Below are positions 17,847-28,427 of a DNA stretch of 29,029 nucleotides, in pieces (the stretch's first letter is position 1; every line of letters starts with the position of its first letter). The stretch covers positions 577,784 through 606,812 of the forward strand of contig CM074822.1 in the NCBI GenBank assembly GCA_037447605.1, read 5' to 3'. Below the pieces are notes generated by a model. The model was not told where the DNA came from. It did no database searches and saw only the letters and a program-made list of their open reading frames with translations. This DNA comes from Zygnema circumcarinatum. Its lineage: Eukaryota; Streptophyta; Zygnematophyceae; Zygnematales; Zygnemataceae. The translations under genes and the position numbers were made by a program.

Positions 17847-20661
17847 CTAAGCTGCCTCCTTTCGCCATTCTTCCTTCGTGACAAGCCCTAATTCAGCGTT
17901 CACAGCCTGGCGAAGTTCCTGCCCAGCATATGATGTCTCATCAATGTCAAGTATTACAGCAACTCTGTGCATGGCGTCATCCCACTGCGTCCTCTGCGGC
18001 GGAGAGCTCTGCTTAAAAGTTGAGGTGAAAGACCTAGAAAATGTATGGGAACCCAAACCAGATAGTATATCCGTAGAAGGTGGTCTGAAGCCTGACTTGA
18101 ATGCCTCACAGACGGACTCACTAGCGGAAGCAGTCAGATTGAAAGTATTCTTCGGCAGTCCGCCTGCTGATGATCCTTCATTTTTCTCGAAATATGGCAG
18201 TTTCTGCAAGTCGCCGGTTCTCTGAGGCAGGTTTCCCAAAGGTAGGGCAGGAAGCTGAGCTGTTCCAACAGATATCTCTCTCTCTCTCCCTCCTACATTC
18301 TCTTCCACCTCTTCCTCTTCCCGGCACGGAATCTCTTGTGTATGGACCCATCCCCAGCTCACTCTTTTGCTTTTGCTAGACGTTCGTTCAATCACAGTTG
18401 TTGGCGCACTTGTTTCTCCCTCTTCTGAGTTGGAGGGACTCGGTTTTTCAATGCGTAGAATGGGGCTAGGTTTCGGACTGCAACTTCTGACAGGACTCAA
18501 AATTCTTGTGGTGATTTCACTCCTTTCCAGCAGTGGCAGAGGCAGCTTCGCGAAGCTCTCCATCATGTCTTCCCTAATTTTTAGGGTTTGCTGAGAATTG
18601 AGAGATCTCGTTGTTGAAGTTTTCACATCCTGCTCAATGTTTAGAAGGTCATCCACATTCCTCGTCCTAATTGTAATGGTTTCTCCATTCTCCACATTTG
18701 CCGTGCCCTTTTTTTCAACAATAACGCTCTCCTCCATCCTTTTCTCCTCTCCTTCCTGTACTTCATTTCCTGCAGCTTTTTGAGGCACCCTCGCTTTCAC
18801 TATTGGTGGACTACTCGCCCCTGTTGCAGTAAAGTCACTTCGGAACTCAGAAGCCGAAATTGCAAAAGAGGTACGCCTTGTCCTGTGGCTGTAGTGCCCT
18901 GATCGGGTATAGGCACCCACCTCTCCTCCACCTTGTGTCACTACCTCCTCTCTCCCACCAGCTACCCCAACCTTCGTTTGCGTAACTTCAAAAGTCTGTC
19001 CACGTATGGCAATGTTTCTTCCATTGCCTTCCATTCCTTGAGCAAATTCATTCTGCATTTTCCCTTCCTCCCCATCCTCGACATCATCCATGCTAACGCT
19101 AATTTCAAACTTGCTTTCCTTTAAAAGAACCTCCCTCCCTCTCTCCTCTTCTTCTTCCAAACTTTCCCTCTCCGATTCAACCCTGACCTTTGCATTAAAC
19201 TCAGCCATTCTCTGCTCCGATCCATTCACCAGAGCAGTAGACATTTCTGCTTCAGACTCTTCTCTTTTCTCTGCAGAGACCTGCACTTCAGCCTCTTTAT
19301 GAGATGCTAAATTCTGCTGATTCCCGGATTGCTTCAACATCCAAGTACTGCTGGTTTTTATATACATTCTTGCCCCTGCCCGGCCTACCCCTTCCAATAT
19401 CCTGCCTTTAAAGCAGGGCCTTGATTGCCGAGCCCTCTCTTTGACCCACCTGGGAACAACAACTGCATACTTATCAAAGCTCTCATCTACTCTATGCTGA
19501 TCCATCTCCTGCTCAATTTCATTCCCACGTTGAATATGAGCATTAGGGCTATGTGGTGTGCAGCTACTCGAGGTCGGAGTAACCCTTGATGAAGTCATTG
19601 GAGAACCCTCCGAAGCTCTCAGAAACCTCTTTGGCATGACTTTAACGAGACGCTGCCAGCTTGCATAGGACTGGGCTATGACCACCATAGCGAGTGCTCT
19701 CTCTGCCACGTGCTCGTTCAGACCGAACAAATTTTCTGGCTCTCCTGCATACAAACAAACACAGAGAGAAAGGTGAAATTTTTGACTCAGAACACGAACA
19801 AAACACTCGTTCTCAGTCATCTTCAATCACTCAGAGCCTTATTCAACAACTACAAGTACTAATTAGAACAATAATACTATATATACTTCAAAAGAGCCCT
19901 AATCTGCTGCTGCTGCTGCTCTTTAAGCATATACCTCGCTTCACGCATCGGCAGACTCGCAGCCATTCCCGAACCTCCTCAAGCCTGAAAGGCATCTCCC
20001 TATGCACATCATCCACATCATGCAGCCTCTCTGCCGCCACATCGTCCAATGGGATCGCGAGAATCTGCCACGTCAGCTCCGCCTGCACGGGGTCCACCAC
20101 AGCAAAGGCCCCCAACACCTTCACATTGTAGACCTCCCCTCTCTCCCTCCCCGCCGCCCCTATCTCCACCACCTCCATGGCCTGCCCCCGGTAAGGGAGC
20201 CCTCCGAACTCAGAATTGACCTGCTTGGGATCGGCCCATGTCTGCGGAAGGATGCCAATGTTCCATGGAGCTGGATGTGCCAGGACTCCCTCCTCCTCTC
20301 CCTCTCCCCCCTCCTCTCCCACCCCCCCTCGCTGCTTCACCTTCAACAGAGGCTCCTCCTTTGCAAACATGCGATTCTCCCGAGTGCCACGTGGCGTCTT
20401 ACAGATCAGATTGAGCCCTCCCCGAGAGCTGTAGAGAGGGATGACATGCCATGGCGATGTGGGCTCTCGCCCTCCTCCTCCTCCTCCCCCTCCTCCACCT
20501 CCCCATCCTCCACCTCGTCCTCCTCCTCTTTCTCCCCCTCCTCCTCCTCCTCTTTCTCCTCCCCCTCCCCCCCCCCTCCCTCGTCCTCTCCCTCCTCCTC
20601 TTTCTCCTCCCCTTCCTCCCCCCCCTCCTCCTCCTCCTCCTCCTCCTGCTTTCCCATCCAT
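17847..20661 (-). CDS. Catalytically degenerate family I pyrophosphatase-like protein with long C-terminal tail, two exons, 874 aa
   Basis: Family I soluble pyrophosphatases hydrolyse PPi in cytosol and organelles. Exons are 20661-19935 and 19744-17847; the 190-nt GT-AG intron joins a split Gly codon exactly. Residues 66-285 follow the fold in order: SPWHVIPLY, LICKTPRGT, WNIGILPQTWADP, VVEIG, VKVLGAF, WQILAIPLDD, HDVDDVH, EWLR, then GEPENLFGLN and SWQRLVK from exon 2. Against the yeast enzyme most active-site residues are changed: E48 to K88, K56 to N96, E58 to M98, D115 to R158, D117 to Q160, D120 to E163, D152 to T197, K154 to Q199; D147 is kept (D190). So it is probably a pseudoenzyme. 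The tail (about 286-874) is charged and S/P-rich, with KRVSW (702-706) fitting an RVxF PP1-docking motif and a helical end. The glycine-rich N-terminus (5-64) comes from a GGA repeat. The true start, and whether a transit peptide existed, is uncertain. Confidence 0.82.
20465..20650. repeat. (CTC)n/(CCT)n trinucleotide tract coding for the poly-Gly N-terminus
   Basis: An imperfect CTC-type tract on plus, (GGA)n on minus. In the frame that leads into the pyrophosphatase-like domain it encodes G/R; in the next frame it would encode poly-Glu (20406-20657). A slip of one base would swap a Gly-rich for a Glu-rich leader. Confidence 0.8.
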
Positions 20662-20837
20662 TGAAGGGCTTCTCCTCCTCGTTGCCCGCCAAAGACGAGG
20701 CTCTATGGCTCCTTACGGATTTATAATTACGTTTTTGAATGGGAAGTGTTTTTATCTAAAGTGGGTTCTTGTTGAATGGCCGTTGAAGGGAAGATTAAAC
20801 GGACTGAGATTTTGGGGTGTCTTCCACGAATTAGGGA

Positions 20838-21470
20838 AGGCAAGGGAGAGGGAGGGGGAGAAGGAGTGTGAGGAAGAGACAAGGAGAGGGAGAAGGAGAG
20901 GGAGGAGAGAGAGAGTGGAAGAGGGGGAGGCGACGGAGAGGGAGGAACGGAGGGGAGGGAGAGGGGGAGGATATGAGAGAGAGAGAAAGAAAGAGAGAGA
21001 GGGAGGGAGGGGTGGTGGAGTGGGAGATAGAGAGAGATAGAGAGAGAGGGAGGGAGGGGAAGGGGAAGAGGAGATAGAGATAGATAGAGAGAGAGGGAGG
21101 GGAGGGGGAGGGGGAGGGGGAGAGAAAGAGAGAGAGGAAGGGAAGGCAGGGGGAGAAAGTGATAGAGAGAAATAGAGAGAGAGGGGAAGGGAGAGTGAGA
21201 GAGAGATAAATAAAGAGAGGGAGGGAAGAGAGGGGAAGAGAGGGAGAGATAGTGAGAGAGGGAGTGAGGGAAGTGAGCGGGAGGGAGCGATAGAGAGAAA
21301 TAGAGAGAAAGGGAGGAAAAGTGAGAGAGAAATTAAGTTATAGTGGGAAGGGAGGGGGAGGGATAGAGAGATAGGGAGGGAGAGAAGGGAGTGGGAGAGA
21401 GCAAGAGAGTGAAAGACTTAGGGATAGAGAGGGAGGGAGGGAAGGGAGAGGGAGAGAGAGAGAGCGATTT

Positions 21471-21509
<39 letters not shown>

Positions 21510-21525
21510 GGAGGAGGCGGCTGAC
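20838..21525. repeat. Purine tract (GA/GGGA), about 690 nt
   Basis: An almost uninterrupted purine run on plus with embedded GATAGA motifs and a terminal GA microsatellite (about 21470-21510). It separates the divergent pyrophosphatase-like and methylthiotransferase genes. Peptides read from it (EREREE, SLSLSP) are artefacts. Confidence 0.9.
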
Positions 21526-21554
21526 GCCGTCGGACCCTCGGCAACTGCAGCGCG

Positions 21555-22015
21555 CCAAACAGCGCGTGACGTGACATCATCGTAGTCCACGGAGTTGCCA
21601 CGTGGCGTCGCGGCAGCCGAGGACTGCCATGTCGGCAGAAAGCGACAACCGGCCCGGTCGGTGGCGCGCCACGTGGCAGTGGCTGAGACGAGAGTACGAA
21701 TTTCAATGACACGTCCCGACAAAGTCCCGATATTTTGTCGTTTTCTGAACTACCGTACCGTACCGTACAAATCGCACGAGAAAATTTTAAGCAATAAGTA
21801 CGTGCCACGTGGACGCGGACTTGTGGCTGCACCGATGGGCGCCACGTTCGTTTTCTGTCGTCTAGTGCCTTAGCGAGCTAACTTTCCGGTACCAAGGGTA
21901 CGGACGATTTCTGTTTTTCAGATAGACAAAATAATCGTTTCCAAATCGTAATTTTTTTTTTCAACTGGCCAATGGAGGTGCCCCACGTGTGCAATCGTGC
22001 CGACGTGGCCGATCC
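21555..22015 (+). promoter_or_regulatory. G-box cluster upstream of the methylthiotransferase gene
   Basis: The ten-base palindrome GCCACGTGGC occurs at 21597-21606 and 21668-21677. GCCACGTGG is at 21804-21812, CCACGTGT at 21983-21990, and GACGTGGC near 22003. TGACGTGACATCATC precedes them at about 21558, and a triple CCGTA run gives CGTACCGTACCGTAC near 21756-21770. G-boxes bind bHLH/bZIP factors in plants. The position between divergent genes allows a shared promoter; this is inference. Confidence 0.5.
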
Positions 22016-22413
22016 ATGGTGAGATTATGGAGAATCTTGAATATGGCTCGCATCTCAAGAAAGACCCAAAAAAAAAAAAATCGAATTTTGGGAGTCATTT
22101 CGTTGGTCGTTTCAGCCAATGAAGACACGACACCTGTGCATTTTTAAACGTTCCAAGGAGGTTTATTTGTCTGGAAAACCGTCCCAGTTGCAGTTGAACG
22201 CGTTTCTTGAATTTTTATGTGAGTAGTTACATGCGGTTGATTACGCTAAACAGAACTGTTGGTTCATCATAGATTAATTGTTAACTGCGCTGTAACTGTA
22301 ACTAAGACAAAATTTTGGCACGGAAACAGTTTGCCTCCCTCCGGGGCCCAAGTAAAATTTGAAAATATCTCTCTTATCTGTCTCTTGCTCTCCTCCATCC
22401 CCAGCTCTCAGCC

Positions 22414-25400
22414 ATGGCGGCTGTCAAGGCGGGCAGCCATGGCTTCCAGCTTGAAGCAGCTCTCGCTCCCTCTCCACCTCCTCTCTCTCCCTCTCTCCGC
22501 CTCCCCTCACATCCGAAGCTCATATCAGCCTCAGTCGCTACCCGCGACCTCTCCACATCTCCATATCTCTATAAACACAGACATTCTGAGGGCCTCACAT
22601 CACCCCATATGTCTTCTGAATTCCTAAAAAGCTGCACCTATTTAGGAAAAGAGAATGTTTCGACTAGAGGTTCAGTAATTCGTCGAAGAAGAGCAGGTTT
22701 TAGGGTCTCTGCCTCTGTGGTTCATGAAGAAACCCTAGAAATGGCTCCAGCAGGAGCTTCGTCTGCAGACTTTTGTGGGCCGGAAGGCGTTGTTTTGAAC
22801 CGGCCGAAAATTGGGACAGTTCAAGAGAACAACGGAAAGCTTTATCACGTGCACACATTTGGGTGTCAGGTGAAGGAATGCTTGCGTTCTTCCTGTTCAA
22901 ACATTTCTATGCCTTTCAGAGATTTTATGGTTTTTAGGGTTGTCTCTAACACTGATTTTGATTCAAATTCTTATAATTGAATGCGGACTGAATGATGGAC
23001 CATGCACGTGCAGATGAACATGGCAGACTCAGAGCGCATGGCTGGCATTTTGGAGAACTTGGGGTATGTACATTCGGAAGATGCGAACAAGGCGGACCTC
23101 CTCGTCTACAACACGTGCAGTATACGCGATAGATCGGAGCAGAAGGTGAAGTTTGTGAGCGGAGCTGGGAGAGAGAGAGAGAGAGAGCGAGAGAGAGAAG
23201 AGAGAGAGAGAGGGAGGAAAAGTGTGAGAGAGGGAGCGGGGGGCGGAGGGGGAGGGAGAGTGGGAGGGAGGGAGAAGGGGGTGGAGGGGGAGTTGGGGAT
23301 CAGGTGATGTCCATGGGCAAAGGTCGGTTCATTAGAGGAGTTCCTTATTGGCCTATAAAAGCTTGGGGGTATATTTTGGCTCTTGTATGAAAGATCACTT
23401 GCTTTCTACATGCAGATGGTAATCCTGTACTCTTTCATATAGTATTGGGCCGCTTTTGTATATGCTTGTTCTGTGTTGAGTGCATCGCCTATAAGCATCA
23501 AGATATCAATAGACAGATATCAAGATATCATAAGATATCAATGCCATTGGTTGGCTCGATGTTACAGTGTCTAGATACAGGCAATATCAATCAACTTCGG
23601 CGGTTTAAAGAAGATGTCCAGGAAGTAAAAGCTGGCTTTGAGTACCAAGTTTAAAGTGGGGTCCATTATGGAGAGCTGAAATTGGTTCAACATTCTCTAA
23701 ACTCATGCATTGACGCTTTTGGGTTGAGAGGGGCTAGTCACAATCGCCACCCTTTTATACTTTGAGATACGCCTTCCTCTGCATACAACGAAGCTGCCTA
23801 GAAATGCCTACCCCTAGACTACTCTGCAGTCCCAACTTTCGGAATCTTGTACCTTGCTTTGCTTGACACTTGCGAAGTTTCTCCAATGGCTGTCTGCCAG
23901 GTGTACTCGGCTTTGGGTCGCCAAAGAGCGCGAAAGCGGCGAGATCCGAATCTTCGCATTGTCGTCGCGGGGTGTGTGGCGCAGCAGGAGGGGGAGGCGC
24001 TGCTCCGGAGAGTGCCGGAAGTGGACCTTGTGATGGGGCCACAGCATGCCAACAGACTGCATGAGCTTTTAGAGCAGGTGGGGGGTATTATGATCACACA
24101 CAATACTATCAGTTACAGCCATATAAGCTTTGTTTTTCCAAGCTGTAATAGCAACTACAGAACGGGCAGCAGCTTCCTGCATTTAATAGTAGGAGAGAGT
24201 GAGGGAGAGAGGGAGAGAAAGGGAGCGAGGGAGAGAGAGAGGGAGAGAGAGGGACCGAGGGAGAGAGAGGGAGAGATAGAGAGGGAGAGGAGGGGAGAGA
24301 GAGGAAGGGAGAGAGAGGAGAGAGGGAGAATGAGGGAGGGAGAGAGGAGAGAGAGAGGGAGAAAGAGAGAGGGAGAGATGGAGGGAGAATGGGAGGGAGG
24401 GCGAGAGAGAGAGAGAGAAAGCGAGAGAGAGGGAGAGAGGGGGGGAGGGGGAAGCGGGGAGAAAGAATCGCAGAGTGCTCCTCTTTCTTCTTCCGTCAAG
24501 GGTCTGTAAATGTAGATTTCAGTACACGGGTATATGATACCAATACCTGCTTTGGTTTAACACCTTTTAACTTAGGTTTCCGCTTCTCACGAAAGCTTGT
24601 CAGCGCACGTTTGTTACATACATATTATTGAATAATTCAAGCTGTGAACGGAAGAACTTGAACTTGATAGCTGACTCATGTGTATTACACTGTTCCTATA
24701 GGTCGACCTGGGAAGCCAAGTTTGTGCCACAGAACCAATTCACATCATGGAGGATATTGCGAAGCCTCGGAGGCAAGGCTTTTCTTTTGCCAGCTCTTTG
24801 TGAATATTCCAAGTATTGACTTTCTAGACATAGAGAGTGAGAGGGAGGGGACGAAGAGCGAGGGCAGGGAGATACGAACGGAGGGAGAGGGTGAGTCTGT
24901 AAAGGGAAACGAGCGGTAGAGAGAAAGAGTGAAGGGGCAGAGAGAGAGAGAGAGAGGAAGGAGAGCGACGGAGAGAGAGGGGGGAATGAGTAAGAGGGAA
25001 TGGGAGATGAGGATGGTGTCAGTATTTGAAAATTGAGGTGGACCTGATCGGATTTTAGGGTTTGTCTGTTCACAGAGACTCGCAGGTGACCGCATGGGTG
25101 AATGTAATTTATGGTGAGTGGGTTGCTTTTCAGGAAATCGCTTTCCTGTGCATAAAAAGCTCCAATAATATGCTTTACTTGGCATGTCATGTATGCATTC
25201 AGCATCTAGTTATGAATTTGAGAAGCTAAAACACGTCGTTTACATGTACCCTAAGAACCCTAAATACCCTTAAGCTCCTCTATAAGTTATTCTTCTTCTT
25301 CTTCTTCTCTTTCACGAATGCTTATTTTGCTTATTTTTTTTTTTCCTTAACTCTCACTGTTGGGGAGGCTGGTCCTGGTGAAGGCTGCAACGAAAGGTGC

Positions 25401-27084
25401 TCCTATTGCGTCGTGCCAGCTGTCAGGGGTGTGGAGCAATCCCGGGAACCGGATGCCATTCGCCGCGAAATGTTAGCACTTGGAGAAGCAGGGTGTGTGC
25501 TCCTATCCTCATTCACATTTGAAGACTAAGAAGTGAACAATTTGTGCCCATAATTCTGCATATCCAAAGATATAGGTTTTACCTCTGCAGGTGACCTTTT
25601 CTATGAACACAGTTCATCGTCTTTAGTGAGGGCATGCAAATTTGTGTGGTGAAGGGAACGCATACCCATGGAACCCTAGTAGTTCCCAAACTAATTAGAA
25701 GAACCCTACCCTGACCCTAACCTTTACCCTAGCCCTAACCCTAACCCAAACCCTAACCCTAATCCCAACCCTAATCCAAACCCTAACCCTAACCCTAACC
25801 CTAACCCTAACCCTAACCCTAACCCTAACCCTAACCCTAACCCTAACCCTAACCCTAACCCTAACCCTAACCCTAACCCTAACCCTAACCCTAACCCTAA
25901 CCCTAACCCATGTCTAGGCGATTCATCACTTAGTGCATGGGCGCATTATGCGGTTGCAGAATAGTAGGGTCCACACTATTGGAGATAAACCGGGTGAAGA
26001 AATAGAAATAGCAAAGCAATTAGAGTAGCCTCCACTAAACACAATGAAGAGTGTGGCTTTCTTCTCACTTTCAGCAAGGATTTCTGATCAAGCGCCAGTC
26101 CATTTCCTTTTTCCCTCCTCCTCCCCCTCCCCTCCCCTCCCCCCTCCCTCCCCTCCCCTCCCTCCCTCCCTCCCCCTCCCTCCCCTCCCTCCCCTCCCTC
26201 CCCCCCTCCCTCCTTCCCTCCCCCCCTCCCTCCCCCCCTCCCCCCCTCCCCCTCCCTCCCTCCCTCCCTCCCTCCCTCCCCCTCCCTCCCCCTCCCTCCC
26301 TCCCTCTCCCTCCTCCTCCCTCCCCCCCCCTCCCCCTCCCTCCCTCCCTCCCTCCCCCTCTCCCCCTCCCTCCCTCCCTCCCTCCCTCCCCCCCTCCCTC
26401 CCCTCCCTCCCTCCCCTCCCTCCCTCCCTCCCTCCCTCCCTCCCCCCCTCCCCCCTCCCTCCCTCCCCTCCCCTCCCCCTCCCTCCCCTCCCTCCTCCCC
26501 CTCCCCCCCTCCCTCCCTCCCTCCCTCCCTCCCCTCCCTCCCCCTCCCTCCCCCCCTCCCTCCCTCCCTCCCCCTCCCTCCCCTCCCCCTCCCCCTCCCT
26601 CCCTCCCTCCCTCCCCTCCTCCCTCCCTCCCTCCCCCCCTCCCCTCCCTCCCTCCCCCTCCCTCCCTCCCTCCCTCCCCTCCCCCCCTCCCTCTCCCCCT
26701 CCCCCCTCCTCCCCTCCCCCCCCCCCTCCCTCCCTCCCTCCTCCTCCCCTCCCTCCCTCCCTCCCTCCCCTCCCCCCCTCCCTCCCCTCCTCCCTCCCTC
26801 CCTCCCTCCCTCCCTCCCTCCCCTCCCCCCTCCTTCCCTCCCCCTCCCCTCCCTCCAGGTACAAGGAGGTGACCCTCCTCGGTCAGAACATCGACGCGTA
26901 CGGCCGCGACCTGGGCGGGTCCGCCCTGGACGGCTCCCCGCGGCGGCGATGGACGCTCACGGACCTCCTCCGGCACGTGCACGATGTGCCCGGAATAGAA
27001 CGGATACGCTTCGCCACATCGCATGTATGTATGTATGTGTGCAGGGAAGGGAAGGGAACCATCTCTCTCTCTCTCTCGCTCTCT

Positions 27085-27138
<54 letters not shown>

Positions 27139-28402
27139 CCCCCATTCCTCCCAACCACACCCTCCCCAGCAGTCCTGCCCCGACTTCCCCCTTTATCTCT
27201 CTCGCACTTTCTCTTCCTTCCCCATCTCCTTCCCCACCCCCTCTCCCTCTCTCTCCCTCCCTCTCTCTCTCTAAGCTTAGCGGCAGTTTCTCACCGTGAG
27301 TGTCATGAGGGAGGAGGAGGGGGTTCAGCCGCGATACTTCACCGAGAGATTGATTCGAGCCTGCGCAGAACTGCCCAAAGTGTGCAAATATTTTCATATT
27401 CCGTTTCAATCCGGCGACAATGACATCCTCAAGGTCCTTATTATTGCATCCCTTTTGTATTTTATTGTTAAATTGGCCGCGGTGAATCATAAATCCTGGC
27501 AGAAAATCTTTTTTTTTGTTCGCCGCCATTGATTAGCCCTCTGCAGTTTTTTAGAGTTTTTAGGGTTTAGGGTTTGAGCGGAAATTGCAGGCCATGCTGC
27601 GCGGCTACTCGCGGGAGCGGTACGCTGACGTCATCGCGATGGTACGGAGCTACATGCCGGATGCAGCCGTCAGTGCTGACGTCATAGTGGGCTTTCCAGG
27701 TGAATGCTGACGCCACTACGTGCTTCTCAGATAGTTCATGCGTGTGCTGGAACTGGATTCTGATTCTTACGTATCTTAAATTGTAAGAAACATAAAAAAT
27801 ATATTATTATTAGTATTATAATTAAGGTATTCCAAAGGTTTTGAGTGGTGCGGGGAGGTTGGGAGCACAGGGGAAACGGAGGAGCAGTTTCAGAACACGC
27901 TCAGACTCATGGAAGGTAAGGTGATGATGGCCCCCATTGCATCCAAAAAAAGAAAAAATAAATAAAAGGGAAAGAGAAAGGGAATGTCACCTTTGTAGCA
28001 TTCTTATTCTACTTTCCTTAAAGCAAAACCGTTGTTGAATTTCATCGCAGCATAGGGAGAGAGAGAGTTGGAGCAGCATGATGTAAAAATAGACACAATG
28101 GCGCATATTATAGGCTATTTTGTATATTGCAGGGTTTTTAGGGATAATTGGGTTATTAGGGTTGTTATTTTATATATATTACAGGCCATGCATTTTCTGC
28201 TCACATTCTTAATCGTCCATGCTCATATGTTCATTTTCTGTGTTGTGTGTTCTATTTATTTTATGTTTGTTTGTTTTTGTGTTATACTTTATATATATAT
28301 ATATATATATTTTTTTTTTTTTCAGATATCCGGTTCGACCAAGTGAACACGGCGGCATACTCTCCTCGGCCCAATACGCCCGCGGCTCTGCTCGAAAATC
28401 AG
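22414..28402 (+). CDS. CDK5RAP1: tRNA methylthiotransferase (MiaB/CDK5RAP1 type), 11 exons visible, 3' end beyond the window
   Basis: These radical-SAM enzymes add a methylthio group to N6-modified A37 of tRNA. Exons: 22414-22869, 23014-23145, 23901-24077, 24702-24772, 25076-25113, 25384-25492, 26859-27024, 27329-27433, 27591-27699, 27871-27915, 28326-28402. All phases match, giving 495 residues. Residues 1 to about 100 look like an organelle transit peptide (S/R/A-rich, few acidics). The N-terminal cluster cysteines are C151 (HTFGCQ), C187 (YNTCS) and C221 (AGCVAQQ). The radical-SAM triad CNERCSYC is C293, C297, C300. Further family blocks: [70 protein letters not shown]. Exon 4 ends at a GC donor (AG|GCAAGG); all others are GT-AG. 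The C-terminal TRAM region (about 140 residues) must lie past 29029. Plastid or mitochondrial location is inferred. Confidence 0.94.
23165..23295. repeat. GA/GGGA tract in intron 2 of the methylthiotransferase gene
   Basis: A purine tract just after the exon 2 donor at 23146. Further down in the same intron, GATATC words recur (about 23501-23540: four ATATCA-type units). Confidence 0.8.
24190..24465. repeat. GA-rich tract in intron 3 of the methylthiotransferase gene
   Basis: GAGAGGGAGA units on the sense strand, so the intron is strongly purine-rich in RNA. The 3' half of the intron returns to normal composition before the acceptor at 24701. Confidence 0.85.
24772..24778 (+). other. GC splice donor of intron 4
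   Basis: Exon 4 ends CGGAG and the intron begins GCAAGG, close to the GC-AG consensus AG|GCAAGT. The intron runs 24773-25075 and ends TTCACAG. Using it joins RR to [12 protein letters not shown] in frame. No GT donor nearby gives an open frame, since reading on reaches TGA at 24801. Confidence 0.8.
24830..25005. repeat. GA-rich tract in intron 4
   Basis: Purine-rich GAGAGGGAGG sequence inside the GC-AG intron of the methylthiotransferase gene. Confidence 0.75.
25704..25912 (-). repeat. Interstitial telomeric array in intron 6 of the methylthiotransferase gene
   Basis: A degenerate lead-in (25704-25780, with CCCTGA, CCCTAG and CCCAAA variants) is followed by about 21 perfect CCCTAA repeats (25781-25910). 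This is the six-base TTAGGG type, oriented C-rich on the sense strand. It ends abruptly at CCCATGTCTAGG. Confidence 0.95.
26112..26857 (+). repeat. Polypyrimidine tract of about 745 nt (CCCTCC)n ending in the exon 7 acceptor
   Basis: From about 26112 to CCTCCAG at 26858 the sense strand is C/T with essentially no purines, mostly CCCT, CCCTCC and CCCCCT. It directly forms the 3' splice-site region of intron 6 (25493-26858). The opposite strand is GGGAGGG-rich, so G-quadruplex or triplex formation is possible. Peptides read from it (PPSLPP; GGREGG) are artefacts, though one frame stays open into exon 7. Confidence 0.95.
27059..27275 (+). repeat. CT microsatellite in intron 7
   Basis: (TC)n at 27059-27135, then C/T-rich sequence to about 27275, between the donor CAT|GTATGT at 27025 and the acceptor TTCAG at 27328. 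Intron 8, a little downstream, has a TTTAGGGTTTAGGG motif near 27558-27575, before exon 9. Confidence 0.85.
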
Positions 28403-28427
28403 GTAAGCAGGGGGCTCATACCTCGAT

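Noticed and set aside
20002-20664. A 220-codon plus-strand frame (histidine/proline/serine rich).
   Set aside because: It is antisense to exon 1 of the pyrophosphatase-like gene and to its GGA repeat, with no family resemblance.
24780-24812. [10 protein letters not shown]-like reading right after exon 4 looked like the conserved FVNI motif of MiaB proteins, out of frame, suggesting a frameshifted gene.
   Set aside because: The true block ([12 protein letters not shown]) is in the 38-nt exon at 25076-25113 and joins in perfect phase through a GC donor. The FVNI match is a coincidence in the intron.
26044-27423. A 459-codon proline/serine-rich frame that looks like an extensin or formin segment.
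   Set aside because: It reads through intron 6 (pyrimidine tract), exon 7 and intron 7, and enters exon 8 in the wrong frame. Exon motifs and splice sites explain the region better.
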